Below are positions 1-8,294 of a stretch of 57,290 nucleotides of DNA, piece by piece. Position 1 is the first letter of the stretch. Every line of letters begins with the position of its first letter. Below the pieces are notes generated by a model. That model was not told where the DNA came from. It did no database searches and saw nothing but the letters and a program-made list of their open reading frames with translations. Origin of the DNA: Candidatus Binatia bacterium (GTDB taxonomy: Bacteria; Desulfobacterota; Binatia; UBA12015); contig JAIEPK010000087.1 in assembly GCA_019749875.1 (NCBI GenBank), positions 1-57,290 on the forward strand, in the 5' to 3' direction. Made by a program: the position numbers and the translations under genes.

Positions 1-2
1 GC

Positions 3-1166
3 CCCGCGGCGGCCTGGCTGGCGCGGGCGCTGGCGCGGCGTCGCGTGCGGCGAATCGGCGTCCTCGTCCCGGACGATCAAGCTGCCGGTACGCGCTCGGC
101 GATCGCTGACCACGGCGCGCGCGACCTGCGCTCCGAGGTGCGCACGATCGACGACGTCGCGCCCGAGAGCTGGACGCAGGGGCTGCGGGGGCTGTCGGAT
201 GCGCTCGAGCGACGCCCCGCGGTGCTCTTCTGGCTGCCGCAGCCCGCCGGCGTAGGCTCTGGCGTGCTGCTCCAGCAGGAGACGGCGCGCTTCGTCGCGC
301 GCTTTCGCGAGCTGGTTGCGCCCGCGAGCGCGCTGCTCGCTGCCGCGCGGGCGCAGGCGATCGAGCGCGTCGTCCTGCTGTCGTGCGACGGTGCGGTCCC
401 CGGCAGCCCGGGCCGCGGCGCGGAGACCGCCGCGGCGGCATTCGTCGAGGGGCTCGCGCGTGGCGCGCCGGAGGTCGGACGTGTCGCGGTGGTGAGCGCG
501 GCGCTCGAGGTCGATGACGGTGCGCGGGCAAGCGCGCACGCCGACGTGGCCGTGTGGCGCCGCCTCGGAATCGCCGCGCCGGCGCCCGCGGACGTGCTGC
601 ACGCGCTGCAGGAGGCGGCGACGAGCGACCCTGCGTTCGTGTCGCTGCTGGCGATCGACTGGCCGCGTCACGCTCGCGCCGTGTACGGCGGCGTCGTGCC
701 GGCGCTGCTCTCGTGCGTGATCGCCGGCGCCCCTACCGCCGCCGCAGCACAGGCGGGTCACCTCGCGGCGCGCCTCGCGCAGGCGGCTCCGAGCCAACGG
801 ATGGACGTCGCTCTCGGCTACCTGCAGGAGCTCCTCGCCGATGTGCTCGAGGACATGCCGCTCGAGGTCGATGCCGACCGCGGACTGTTCGAGCTCGGCC
901 TAGACTCACTCGGCCTGCTGCAGCTGAAGACCCGCCTTCAGCTCGCGCTCGACCGCGCGATCCCGGTGACCGCGGCTTTCAATCACCCGACGCCGCGCGC
1001 GCTCGCGCGTCACCTGATCGAGGACGTGTGCGGCCACGGCGTCTGCGGGCGCTCGCCGGGGGAGCGCACGCGTGCTGCCGAGCCCGCCCTGCCGTCGATG
1101 CTCGACGAGATCGAAGCGCTGTCCGACGAGGAGGCGGCATCGCTGCTGCGGGAAGCGCTCGCCTGA
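3..1166 (+). CDS. Type I polyketide synthase, C-terminal part (degenerate KR-like region + ACP), 5' end outside window
   Basis: The frame is open from the left edge, so this is the end of a longer modular enzyme; a GTG at 45 is only an internal codon. Before the carrier domain there is a ketoreductase-like stretch (about codons 15-240). It looks like a KR fold ending in the usual tryptophan strand (LLAIDWPRHARAVYG), but where active KRs carry the Tyr-x-x-x-Asn helix it reads GRGAETAAAAF, so the catalytic Tyr is missing. An acyl carrier domain follows, with LGLDSLGLLQLK; its serine codon at 906-908 is the phosphopantetheine site. The tail ends in EALSDEEAASLLREALA, a common end of PKS chains without a thioesterase, so release must happen elsewhere. 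A phosphopantetheinyl transferase gene lies just downstream on the other strand. The ACP call is firm; the substrate is unknown. Confidence 0.85.
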   Translation, partial: PAAAWLARALARRRVRRIGVLVPDDQAAGTRSAIADHGARDLRSEVRTIDDVAPESWTQGLRGLSDALERRPAVLFWLPQPAGVGSGVLLQQETARFVARFRELVAPASALLAAARAQAIERVVLLSCDGAVPGSPGRGAETAAAAFVEGLARGAPEVGRVAVVSAALEVDDGARASAHADVAVWRRLGIAAPAPADVLHALQEAATSDPAFVSLLAIDWPRHARAVYGGVVPALLSCVIAGAPTAAAAQAGHLAARLAQAAPSQRMDVALGYLQELLADVLEDMPLEVDADRGLFELGLDSLGLLQLKTRLQLALDRAIPVTAAFNHPTPRALARHLIEDVCGHGVCGRSPGERTRAAEPALPSMLDEIEALSDEEAASLLREALA

Positions 1167-1175
1167 GCGGTGGCG

Positions 1176-1868
1176 CTACGCCGGCAGCTCGGCCCAGCGG
1201 CTGTCCAGCCGCCAGTTCCGTCCCTCGACGACGATCGCGCCGAGGTAGTCCGCGGCGGGACGCAGCTCGCGCATCGACCAGCGCGACGTCTCGTGCGGCT
1301 CGTCGCAGCACCATGCGACGGCCGGCGCCGCGGCGCGCCCGAGCGTCACCTCGAAGCGGTCGAGCGGATAGGTGAGGCCATGCCCGCGGGCCTTCAGGTA
1401 GGCCTCCTTCCGCGTCCAGCACGCGAAGAAGGTCTCGCGCCGGTCGGCGTCCGATGCGCCCAGCACCGCCGCACGCTCGCCCGGTGCGAAGAACCGGCAC
1501 GCGATCGCGTCGACGTCGACCGGGCGGCGCATCCACTCGATGTCGACGCCGACCTGGCGGCCGGTCGCGACCGCGACCACGACGAGCTCGTGCGCGTGCG
1601 ACACGTTGAAGGCCAGGGGAGGTACCGCATCCACCGCTGCGAGCAGCGGCTTGCCGTGCGGGCCCTCGCCGAAGCAGAAGCCGTCCGGGGAGCGGTCGAG
1701 GGCTTGGCCGAGCACGCGGCGCAGCAGGCCGCGCCCGGCAACGAAACGCGTGCGGTCGCGCGCGAAGTGGAAGCGGTCGGCGCGGGCACGCTCGTCGGGC
1801 GACAGGAGCGCGCGCAGCGCTTGCTCGTGCGCGGCACAGCGTGCGAGCGATGCGTGCCACAGGTGCAC
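1176..1868 (-). CDS. Sfp/Gsp-type 4'-phosphopantetheinyl transferase
   Basis: A protein of 230 residues, the usual size of Sfp-like enzymes that load CoA-derived phosphopantetheine onto carrier-protein serines. All family motifs are visible: FNVSHAHE (about 87-94), VGVDIE (106-111, Mg-binding Asp109 and Glu111) and WTRKEAYLKA (151-160, Glu155). The chosen start is GTG at 1868. The frame stays open upstream, and a CTG at 1913 would overlap the stop of the ABC ATPase gene, so a slightly longer N-terminus is possible. It is the last gene of a minus-strand operon (permease, ATPase, this gene) and faces the PKS/ACP gene tail to tail with 9 bp between stops. Its obvious client is that ACP. Confidence 0.93.
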   Translation of the reverse strand: MHLWHASLARCAAHEQALRALLSPDERARADRFHFARDRTRFVAGRGLLRRVLGQALDRSPDGFCFGEGPHGKPLLAAVDAVPPLAFNVSHAHELVVVAVATGRQVGVDIEWMRRPVDVDAIACRFFAPGERAAVLGASDADRRETFFACWTRKEAYLKARGHGLTYPLDRFEVTLGRAAAPAVAWCCDEPHETSRWSMRELRPAADYLGAIVVEGRNWRLDSRWAELPA

Positions 1869-1909
1869 GACGTCCGGCGCCGCGCCAGCGCACGACGGCA
1901 GTGCGGCGC

Positions 1910-2614
1910 TCAGCTGGCGGCCTCGGCCAGCGTGCGGCCGGTGCGGCGCTCGTTCGCGATCCGTCCGTCCACCAGGGTGATGATGCGATCGCCGTACTCC
2001 GCGGCGGACGCATCGTGGGTCACCATGAGGACGGTCTGCCGCTCGCGCGAGGCGGTCGTGCGCAGCAGCTCGAGGATCTCGTGGCCGGTGCGCGAGTCGA
2101 GGTTTCCCGTCGGCTCGTCTGCCAGCAGCACGGCAGGCTCGATGACGAGAGCGCGCGCGATCGCCACGCGCTGCATCTCGCCGCCCGACATCGCGTCGGG
2201 CGTATGGTGGCGCCGGTCCCAGATCAGGACCTTGCGCAGCGCGCGCTCGACGCGCTCGCGTCGCTCCGACGCGGGCGTTCCGTCGAGCAGCAGCGGCAGG
2301 CCGACGTTCTCCTCGGCGGTCATCGTCGGCAGCAGGTTGAAGAACTGGAAGACCAGCCCCACGCGGCGGCGGCGCAGCAGCGTGAGCTCGTCGTCGGACA
2401 TTTCGGCGAGCGAGCGGCCGCCGACCAGCACCTCGCCCGAGTCCGGGGCATCGAGGCCGCCGACGAGGTGCAGCAAGGTTGACTTGCCGGACCCGCTCGG
2501 CCCGACGATCGACAGGAACTCGCCCGCGGCGATGTCGAGCGTCACGCCGTCGAGGGCGTGCAGGTCCGTGCGCCCGCTGCGATAGGTCTTCACCACGCGG
2601 TCGAGTCGCACCAT
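1910..2614 (-). CDS. ABC transporter ATP-binding subunit (LolD/MacB type)
   Basis: A 234-residue ATPase with a complete nucleotide-binding domain: Walker A GPSGSGKST (38-46), Q-loop VFQFFN (88-93), signature MSGGEMQ (142-148), Walker [12 protein letters not shown] (163-173) and switch His200. This is the LolD/MacB/FtsE class that energises FtsX-type permeases, which usually extrude lipids, lipoproteins or peptides from the outer leaflet of the inner membrane. It starts 4 nt after the stop of the 859-residue permease and is surely translated with it. The phosphopantetheinyl transferase follows, tying the exporter to the neighbouring PKS. Confidence 0.95.
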   Translation of the reverse strand: MVRLDRVVKTYRSGRTDLHALDGVTLDIAAGEFLSIVGPSGSGKSTLLHLVGGLDAPDSGEVLVGGRSLAEMSDDELTLLRRRRVGLVFQFFNLLPTMTAEENVGLPLLLDGTPASERRERVERALRKVLIWDRRHHTPDAMSGGEMQRVAIARALVIEPAVLLADEPTGNLDSRTGHEILELLRTTASRERQTVLMVTHDASAAEYGDRIITLVDGRIANERRTGRTLAEAAS

Positions 2615-2618
2615 CGCA

Positions 2619-5198
2619 CTACTCGTAGGCTAGCGCCGAGCGCACGTTCAGGTTTCCCGCCGCGCGGCCCGGGATCCAGCCGGCGGCTGCCGCCAGCACC
2701 ACCGTCGCGATGCCGCCGACCAGCATGGCGCCGAGCGGATAGCGGTGCGTGAACGACATGCCGAAGAGCTCGGGGATCTCGCCCACCCAGACGTAGCCCA
2801 CGAGCGCGCCGGTCAGCACGCCGGCGACGCCGCCGACGGCGCCGATCAGGGCGGCCTCGACCATGAACGACAGAGCGAGCTGGCGGCGCGTGGCGCCGAT
2901 GGCGCGCAGGATGCCCATCTGACGTACTCCTTCCAGGACGGCTGCGAGCAGCGCGTTGACGAGGCCGAGGAGCGCGATCGCGATGACGATCAGGATCACC
3001 GGGTAGATGGCGAACAGCGCCTGGGCGGCGATGCGCTCGTACTCGCGCACCAGAGTCGCGACCGGCACGACGAACAGCCCGTACGACTCGCCCCAGCGGG
3101 AGCGGATGGTGTTCATCACGGCGTCGCGCGACGCCCCGGTGGCGATGCTCAGCTCGATGAACGTCACCTTGTCGTCGCGCCAGAGCCGCCGGTACGCGGC
3201 GCGATCGACGTAGATCGCGCCGAGGTCGGTCAGATCGGAGTGCACCGCGACGATCTCCAGCGCGACCGGGCCGCTCGGGGTCGGGAGCTCCAGAACGTCG
3301 CCGCGCCCCTTGTGGAAGCGCCGCGCGAAGACCTCGCTCACGATCGCGCCGCGGCCAGCCTCGAGAGCGTCGAGCGCCGCGTCGCGGTCGCCGTCGACCA
3401 GGTTGAGGCCGCGGTATCCCACGCGATAGACGCGTGTGTCGCGCGCGACGACGTACGTCAGGAGCCCGCCGTAGGGAACCTTCACCCAGCGCGACGGGTC
3501 GACGTTTTGCACCTCCGGCAGCGCGGCGATGAGGTCGACGAGGCTGTCCGGGAGCGGCTTGGCGGATGCCGGTCCGACCTGGGTCCCAGAGCTCACGCCG
3601 ACGTCGGTGCGGCCGAACTCGGCGGCGAGGACGCGGCGGAACGTCGCCTCGAAGCTGCTTGCCACGGTCGCGACGCCGATCGCTCCGGCGATGCTCACCA
3701 GCAGCGCAGACGAGGTCGTCGAGACGCGCCGGAAATGGCTCAGGACGTTGCGACTCGCGATCGTCGTGACGCCCCCGAGGCGGTCGTCGTGGCGCACGAG
3801 CAAGCGCAGCACGCGGCGCAGCAACGCCGGGGCGCCGAGCGAGACGACGACCAGCAGCCCGAGATCGAGCACCTGGCGCGCCGTCGCGAACGGCCCGTCG
3901 GGACGTCGCGCCTGCAGCAGGCCGGCGGTCGTCCGCGCTGCGAGCAGCGCCAGCGCCGCCAGTGTCAGGCGCGTGGCGATCGGCTTGACGGCGTCGATGG
4001 CGACGGTGTTGCGAAGCGCTTCGATGGGCCGCACGCGGATCGCCTGCCGCGTCGGCACGAGCGCGCCGACCAGCGAGGTGAGCAGCGCGAACGCGACGCC
4101 CCACAGGACCGCTGACGCGGTGAGCGTGACGTCGATCTGCTCGATGGGAAGGAAGCGATCGCTCACGCTCGTGCGGTACGAGCTCCACAGGGTGCGTGCG
4201 AACAGGTTGCCGAGCGGGATGCCGAGAGCGCAGCCCGCCGCCCCCAGCAGGAGCGCTTCCAACATGACGAGCCGGATCACCTCGCGCCCGCGCATCCCGG
4301 TCGAGCGCAGGATGGCGATCTCGCGGCGGCGCTGCGTCACGGCGACCATCATCGCGTTGAACACGATGTAGAGCCCGAGCACGTTCGCGAGTGCCGCGCC
4401 GAGGGTGAAGGCTGACCGGTTGCCGGCGAGCAGGCGCTCGAGCGTCTCGCCACGGCGCTGCGGTCGCTCGACGATGGCGCGTCCGGCGGTGAGGGCCGTG
4501 AGCTCCTGCTGCAGCTCCTCGGTCGACCGGGTCGGCGACTGCGCGACGTCGATCTGCGTGAAGCGCCCGCGCTGCGCGAACAGGCGTTGCGCCGCGAACA
4601 CGTCCATCACCGCGACGCGACCGCCGAACAGCCGGCTCGGACCGGTGCGCCCGTCGATCGTGGCGCGGATGACCAGCTCCTGCACGCCGCTGCCGCTCTG
4701 CACGCGCATCGTCTGTCCCTCGGACAGCGCGTGCGCCGCCATCAGCTCGCGCGTGAGGGCGATCGAGTTCGCCTTGGCGAGGAAGACCAGCGGATCGTCG
4801 ACGCGCACCGCATCCGGATCGGGCTGGTACTCGCGCACGTCGCGGTCGGCGAGGAGATCGACGCCGAGCAGGTAGACGCGCTCGCCGGGCAGGTCGGGCA
4901 GGGTGACGAAGCCTTGCACCGTCGGTGCGACGGTGCCGATGCCGCGAACGGCCTTGACCTCGTCGACGAGCTCCTCCGGGACACCGGCGTCGCCGTTGGT
5001 GATCTGCAGCGCGGTGGCTCCCGCAACCGCGGCCACCGATTGCTCGAACGACCGTGCGGCGATCTCGTTGACCAGCCGGATCGCGACGATGGCCGACACG
5101 CCGAGGGCGATGCCGAGGACGGTGAGGACCGTGCGTAGCTTGTGGTGTCGGAGATGCCGCAAGCTGATCTGACGGAGCGCCGAGATCATCGCGAACAT
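2619..5198 (-). CDS. FtsX-like ABC transporter permease (two FtsX/MacB-type domains)
   Basis: An 859-residue membrane protein of the DUF214/YbbP-like permease class. An N-terminal TM helix (about 20-42, LRTVLTVLGIALGVSAIVAI) is followed by a large periplasmic domain, then a first FtsX core with three helices (about 270-400). A central TM pair comes next, then a second periplasmic domain and a second FtsX core near the C-terminus (about 735-850). The duplicated layout means one chain can form the whole transmembrane part. The ATG at 5198 has GGGAG eight bases upstream. The gene follows a sigma-54-type promoter at 5451-5465 and heads the operon with the ATPase and PPTase. Substrate inferred: a hydrophobic product of the nearby PKS genes. 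Confidence 0.92.
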   Translation of the reverse strand: MFAMISALRQISLRHLRHHKLRTVLTVLGIALGVSAIVAIRLVNEIAARSFEQSVAAVAGATALQITNGDAGVPEELVDEVKAVRGIGTVAPTVQGFVTLPDLPGERVYLLGVDLLADRDVREYQPDPDAVRVDDPLVFLAKANSIALTRELMAAHALSEGQTMRVQSGSGVQELVIRATIDGRTGPSRLFGGRVAVMDVFAAQRLFAQRGRFTQIDVAQSPTRSTEELQQELTALTAGRAIVERPQRRGETLERLLAGNRSAFTLGAALANVLGLYIVFNAMMVAVTQRRREIAILRSTGMRGREVIRLVMLEALLLGAAGCALGIPLGNLFARTLWSSYRTSVSDRFLPIEQIDVTLTASAVLWGVAFALLTSLVGALVPTRQAIRVRPIEALRNTVAIDAVKPIATRLTLAALALLAARTTAGLLQARRPDGPFATARQVLDLGLLVVVSLGAPALLRRVLRLLVRHDDRLGGVTTIASRNVLSHFRRVSTTSSALLVSIAGAIGVATVASSFEATFRRVLAAEFGRTDVGVSSGTQVGPASAKPLPDSLVDLIAALPEVQNVDPSRWVKVPYGGLLTYVVARDTRVYRVGYRGLNLVDGDRDAALDALEAGRGAIVSEVFARRFHKGRGDVLELPTPSGPVALEIVAVHSDLTDLGAIYVDRAAYRRLWRDDKVTFIELSIATGASRDAVMNTIRSRWGESYGLFVVPVATLVREYERIAAQALFAIYPVILIVIAIALLGLVNALLAAVLEGVRQMGILRAIGATRRQLALSFMVEAALIGAVGGVAGVLTGALVGYVWVGEIPELFGMSFTHRYPLGAMLVGGIATVVLAAAAGWIPGRAAGNLNVRSALAYE

Positions 5199-5450
5199 GT
5201 CAGCGACTCCCGGCTACCACGGTGCTGCGGCCCAACAAAGGTGGCTTCGCGCCGGGCGCTGCGTGCCGCGTTCTCGATCGTCGCGATGCGCGGCGGCCAA
5301 AGCTGACCAGAGCGGCCAGCGATGGCCACCGCAGCACGGTGCCGCGGGACATGCCTCGGCTCGGCGCGGAGCGCGCGATCCGCGGGCATAGGCGGCAGGG
5401 CGGTTTCGCAGCTCGTGAGGACATGGCACGTCGGTCGTGGCCGGCGCCAC

Positions 5451-5465
5451 GCAAGCGACGTTCCA
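5451..5465 (-). promoter_or_regulatory. Sigma-54 (-24/-12) promoter for the permease-ATPase-PPTase operon
   Basis: On the minus strand the sequence reads TGGAACG-TCGC-TTGC. It matches the sigma-54 consensus TGGCACR-N4-TTGC at all but the fourth base and has the exact GG-to-GC spacing. It lies just after the stop of the sigma-54 activator gene (5472) and about 250 nt before the permease start, on the right strand. The adjacent activator makes this a credible functional promoter. The long leader (about 5440 to 5199) has no gene. Confidence 0.6.
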
Positions 5466-5471
5466 GCGCCG

Positions 5472-6434
5472 CTAGCGGAGTCCATGCTGTCGGACCTTGC
5501 GGTACAGCGTGCGCTGCGGCAGGCCGGCCACCGCTGCTTGCTGCGCGACCGAGTCGTGACGGTCGAGGAGCCATCGCAAGTACTCGCGCTCGCGATCGCG
5601 GATCCACTCGCGGAGGCCTTCGCCGGAATGGTCCGCGGTGATCGCCGCGGCGTCGGGCAGCTGCAGCAGCGGCGTCTCCTCCTCGGGCAATCGTACGAGC
5701 ACGCCGCGCTCGCAGCCGAGGACGGACGCCCGCCGGAGGAAGTTCAGGAGCTGGCGAACGTTGCCGGGCCAGTCGCGTGTCTGAAGCTCGTGCAGGACGT
5801 CGCTCGCCACCGCGACGACGCCGAGGCTTCGCGCCAGCGCATCGACCGTCAAGAACTGCTCGACGAGCAGCGGGACGTCCTCGAGTCGCTCGCGCAGCGG
5901 TGGCAGGTCGATGCGCAAGACGTTGAGGCGGTAGAAGAAGTCCGAACGCATCTGGCCCGCCGAGACGAGTGTCTCGAGCGGCACGTTGGTTGCGCAGATC
6001 AGGCGCGCGTCCACCGCCACCGGTCGCTGGCTGCCGACGCGAGCGAACTGCCCGGTCTCGACGAAGCGAAGGAGCTTGCCCTGCACCAGCGACGAGATCG
6101 AGTTCGCCTCGTCGAGCACCAGGGTGCCGTTGGCCGCTGCGAGGATCCGCCCGGCATAGGAGCGGTCGGCGCCCGTGAACGATCCCCGCTCGTGACCGAA
6201 GAGCTCCGACTCGACGATGCTCTCGGGCAGCGCGCCGCAGTCGATGACGATCAGCGGTCCCTGCGCACGCGCACTCCGCCGGTGCAGCGCCTGCGCGACG
6301 ACCTCCTTGCCGGTTCCGGTCTCGCCTTGGATCAGCACCGGAGCCTCGAGAGCGGCGAAGCGCTCGATCAAGTCGAGCACGCGCTGCATTCGAGGCGACC
6401 GCGTTCGAATCCCGTGCAGCTCGCGAACGGTCAT
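5472..6434 (-). CDS. Sigma-54-interacting transcriptional activator lacking a sensory domain (AAA+ + Fis HTH)
   Basis: A 320-residue enhancer-binding protein made only of the AAA+ core and a C-terminal DNA-binding helix-turn-helix. Visible are Walker A GETGTGKE (37-44), the sigma-54 contact loop as GSFTGAD (84-90; the usual form is GAFTGA), Walker B TLVLDEA (104-110; the common GTLFLDEIGEL is altered after the Glu), the WPGNVR motif (222-227) and a Fis-like HTH at about 295-316. There is no receiver, GAF or PAS domain, as in PspF or HrpR/S, so activity must be set by expression or a partner protein. The start ATG 6434 has GAGGAAG at good spacing; a longer frame to 6572 exists but has no such site. 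It lies directly upstream of the sigma-54-type promoter of the ABC operon. Confidence 0.93.
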   Translation of the reverse strand: MTVRELHGIRTRSPRMQRVLDLIERFAALEAPVLIQGETGTGKEVVAQALHRRSARAQGPLIVIDCGALPESIVESELFGHERGSFTGADRSYAGRILAAANGTLVLDEANSISSLVQGKLLRFVETGQFARVGSQRPVAVDARLICATNVPLETLVSAGQMRSDFFYRLNVLRIDLPPLRERLEDVPLLVEQFLTVDALARSLGVVAVASDVLHELQTRDWPGNVRQLLNFLRRASVLGCERGVLVRLPEEETPLLQLPDAAAITADHSGEGLREWIRDREREYLRWLLDRHDSVAQQAAVAGLPQRTLYRKVRQHGLR

Positions 6435-6513
6435 GTCGCACTTCCTCTCGTCGAGTCGTGGGTGTGCCGCCGCTGTATCGTACGATGCTGCGTGCGTGGT
6501 CAATCGCAGCAAT

Positions 6514-6550
6514 GATTCCATTACTGCTGCATGGCAGTGAATCTGGAATC
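6514..6550. promoter_or_regulatory. Imperfect inverted repeat in the spacer between activator and barrel genes
   Basis: GATTCCA-TTACTGC (6514-6527) and GCAGTGAATCTGGAATC (6534-6550) form a dyad around TGCATG, with a 3-nt bulge. The stretch is much richer in A/T than its surroundings and lies about 80 bp upstream of the activator start and 150 bp upstream of the barrel start. It is a candidate upstream activating site for the neighbouring sigma-54 activator; binding is not shown. Confidence 0.35.
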
Positions 6551-6700
6551 GTCGCATCGCTCCGTCCGACACGGCGAATCCAGTATCGAGACGAAGCTGT
6601 CATTGACTTCGAGCGGCACGGAGCCCGAAAGAATGCTCGTGCAGCCGCTCGAGAAAACCTCGTCAACGGCTGGCTGGGATCTGTCGGTGCGGAGGACAAT

Positions 6701-8278
6701 GTGCAGGAAGAGCCCGTCGGACACCGAAGCCGCGTGGGGCGTCTTCGTGCGCGGCGAAGCAGGGCTACCCCTGCATGTGCCGCGGCACCGGGTCCTCGCG
6801 TGCGCGCGTGGCTCGGCGGGATCGCGTGCTGGCTGGTGCTGCACGCGGCGCTCGACGTCGGCGTGGCGGCGGCCATCGAGCCGCCGCGCATCTCGGGCAC
6901 CCTCGAGACCTACGGCATCCTGCGCTTCGACTGGCAGAGCCCGCGGCAGCGGCCGCTCGGACGCGTCGATCTCGCCATCGAGCAGAAGATCGCGGATCGT
7001 ACTCGCGTCAAGCTGTCCGCGATCGGCTCGTGGGGAGGAACGATCGAGAACTCGAGCGGTGCTGGGCTGATCGACTTCGGACATGCCTTCCAGAATCCCG
7101 ATCCGTCTCTGCAGCTCGGCCAAGCCTACGTCGATCACAGCACGGACACCATCGACGTTCGGGTCGGAACGCAGGTCTTCACCTGGGGCAGGCTCGACGG
7201 CAGCCGCCCGAACGACCAGCTCAATCCCAGAATCTATCTGGACCCGTTCCTGACCGACGAGGTCGCCGCCAAAGTCCCGGTGCCGGCGGTCAGCGTGGCG
7301 TACGCGCCCGAGGGGGCGTGGACGGAGGCTCTCCCCGAGGAGTCGCGCCTGACGTTCGTCTGGGTGCCGTTCATGGTTCCGTGGCGCTTTCCGCTCGAGG
7401 ACGAGCGCTGGTTCGCACCTGCGGCACGCGTAAATCAAAGTATCAACGTGGGACCTGAGGTGGACACGCGGTGTCCCTGCTCCTTTCTGGTCGACCAGAC
7501 GCTGGGCAACGTGGGCGCACCCGCCCGCACGTTCGACAACGGCAGCTTCGGGATCCGCTACACCGCGCGGTCGTATGGCGTGGATTGGGCGATCACCTAC
7601 TACGACGGCTTCGACTCGACGCCGTCCTTCGATTTGAAGCTGCAGATCGACCCGGTCGTGCGCGACGACGTGCCGGACGTCCTCGAGACAAACCTCGACG
7701 TGCGCCTGCGGCCAGCATTCGAGCGCTACCGGTCGATCGGTGCGGACTTCGAGACGGCGATCGGTGCAGTGACGGTGCGCGGCGAGGGCGCGTTCCGGTT
7801 CCGCCGGCCGTACTCGTTCGACCTGCGCGCGCTGCAAAGTCTGATCGAGCAGAACCAGGCGGCGGTCGATCAGCTCGCGGCGCTCCAGCAGGTGGACGTG
7901 CCGGCTTTCGTCAAACGAGACGCGATCGACTGGGGGCTCGGCGCTGACTACACGACGCACGGTCTGCTGACGCTCCTCGAGCTGCAGCAGCTCGTCCTGC
8001 TGCACAACGACCAGCGGCTCCTCGTGCGCGATGTCGACACGCGCATCGCCCTGGTCCTGCAGAAGAGCTTCCTGGAGGAGCGGTTGCGCGCCCGGGTGAC
8101 CGCGCTCTGGGGGATCGAGAGCGGCTACGAGCTGGTGCGCGGCGAGCTGACGTACGACTTCAGCGACCACGTCAGCGGGCGCGTCGGGATCCTGGGCATC
8201 TGGGGAAGCGCGAATTCGCTGATCGGCCAGTACGAGGCGAACAGCGAGGCGTACGCGGCGATGCGCTACTCGTTCTGA
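6701..8278 (+). CDS. Outer-membrane beta-barrel protein, DUF1302/alginate-export-like
   Basis: The predicted mature protein is rich in alternating beta strands and ends in AAMRYSF, the terminal aromatic residue of outer-membrane barrels. The segment VGTQVFTWGRLDGSRPNDQLNP resembles the GRQ..WG....NP motif of DUF1302 barrels. A hydrophobic signal (WLGGIACWLVLHAAL) ends near VAA-AIEPP. The GTG at 6701 is preferred because GGAGG lies five bases before it, though it gives a long Arg-rich n-region; GTG 6800 would give a conventional signal peptide. The gene is convergent with a LolA-like gene, a pairing often seen for DUF1302 barrels. An RND/MMPL partner, commonly present in such sets, is absent here. 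A role in moving a lipid or polyketide to the outer membrane is inferred. Confidence 0.8.
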   Translation: MQEEPVGHRSRVGRLRARRSRATPACAAAPGPRVRAWLGGIACWLVLHAALDVGVAAAIEPPRISGTLETYGILRFDWQSPRQRPLGRVDLAIEQKIADRTRVKLSAIGSWGGTIENSSGAGLIDFGHAFQNPDPSLQLGQAYVDHSTDTIDVRVGTQVFTWGRLDGSRPNDQLNPRIYLDPFLTDEVAAKVPVPAVSVAYAPEGAWTEALPEESRLTFVWVPFMVPWRFPLEDERWFAPAARVNQSINVGPEVDTRCPCSFLVDQTLGNVGAPARTFDNGSFGIRYTARSYGVDWAITYYDGFDSTPSFDLKLQIDPVVRDDVPDVLETNLDVRLRPAFERYRSIGADFETAIGAVTVRGEGAFRFRRPYSFDLRALQSLIEQNQAAVDQLAALQQVDVPAFVKRDAIDWGLGADYTTHGLLTLLELQQLVLLHNDQRLLVRDVDTRIALVLQKSFLEERLRARVTALWGIESGYELVRGELTYDFSDHVSGRVGILGIWGSANSLIGQYEANSEAYAAMRYSF

Positions 8279-8294
8279 GCGACTGCGCTTGCGG

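Noticed and set aside
5401-5440. Plus-strand TGGCACG at 5424-5430 as a sigma-54 -24 box
   Set aside because: No TTGC follows at the required spacing, and no plus-strand gene lies downstream.
6531-7070. A plus-strand frame with ATG 6699 directly after GGAGG
   Set aside because: The ribosome site is attractive, but the frame gives no recognisable protein and overlaps the barrel coding frame, which fits GTG 6701 with the same site.
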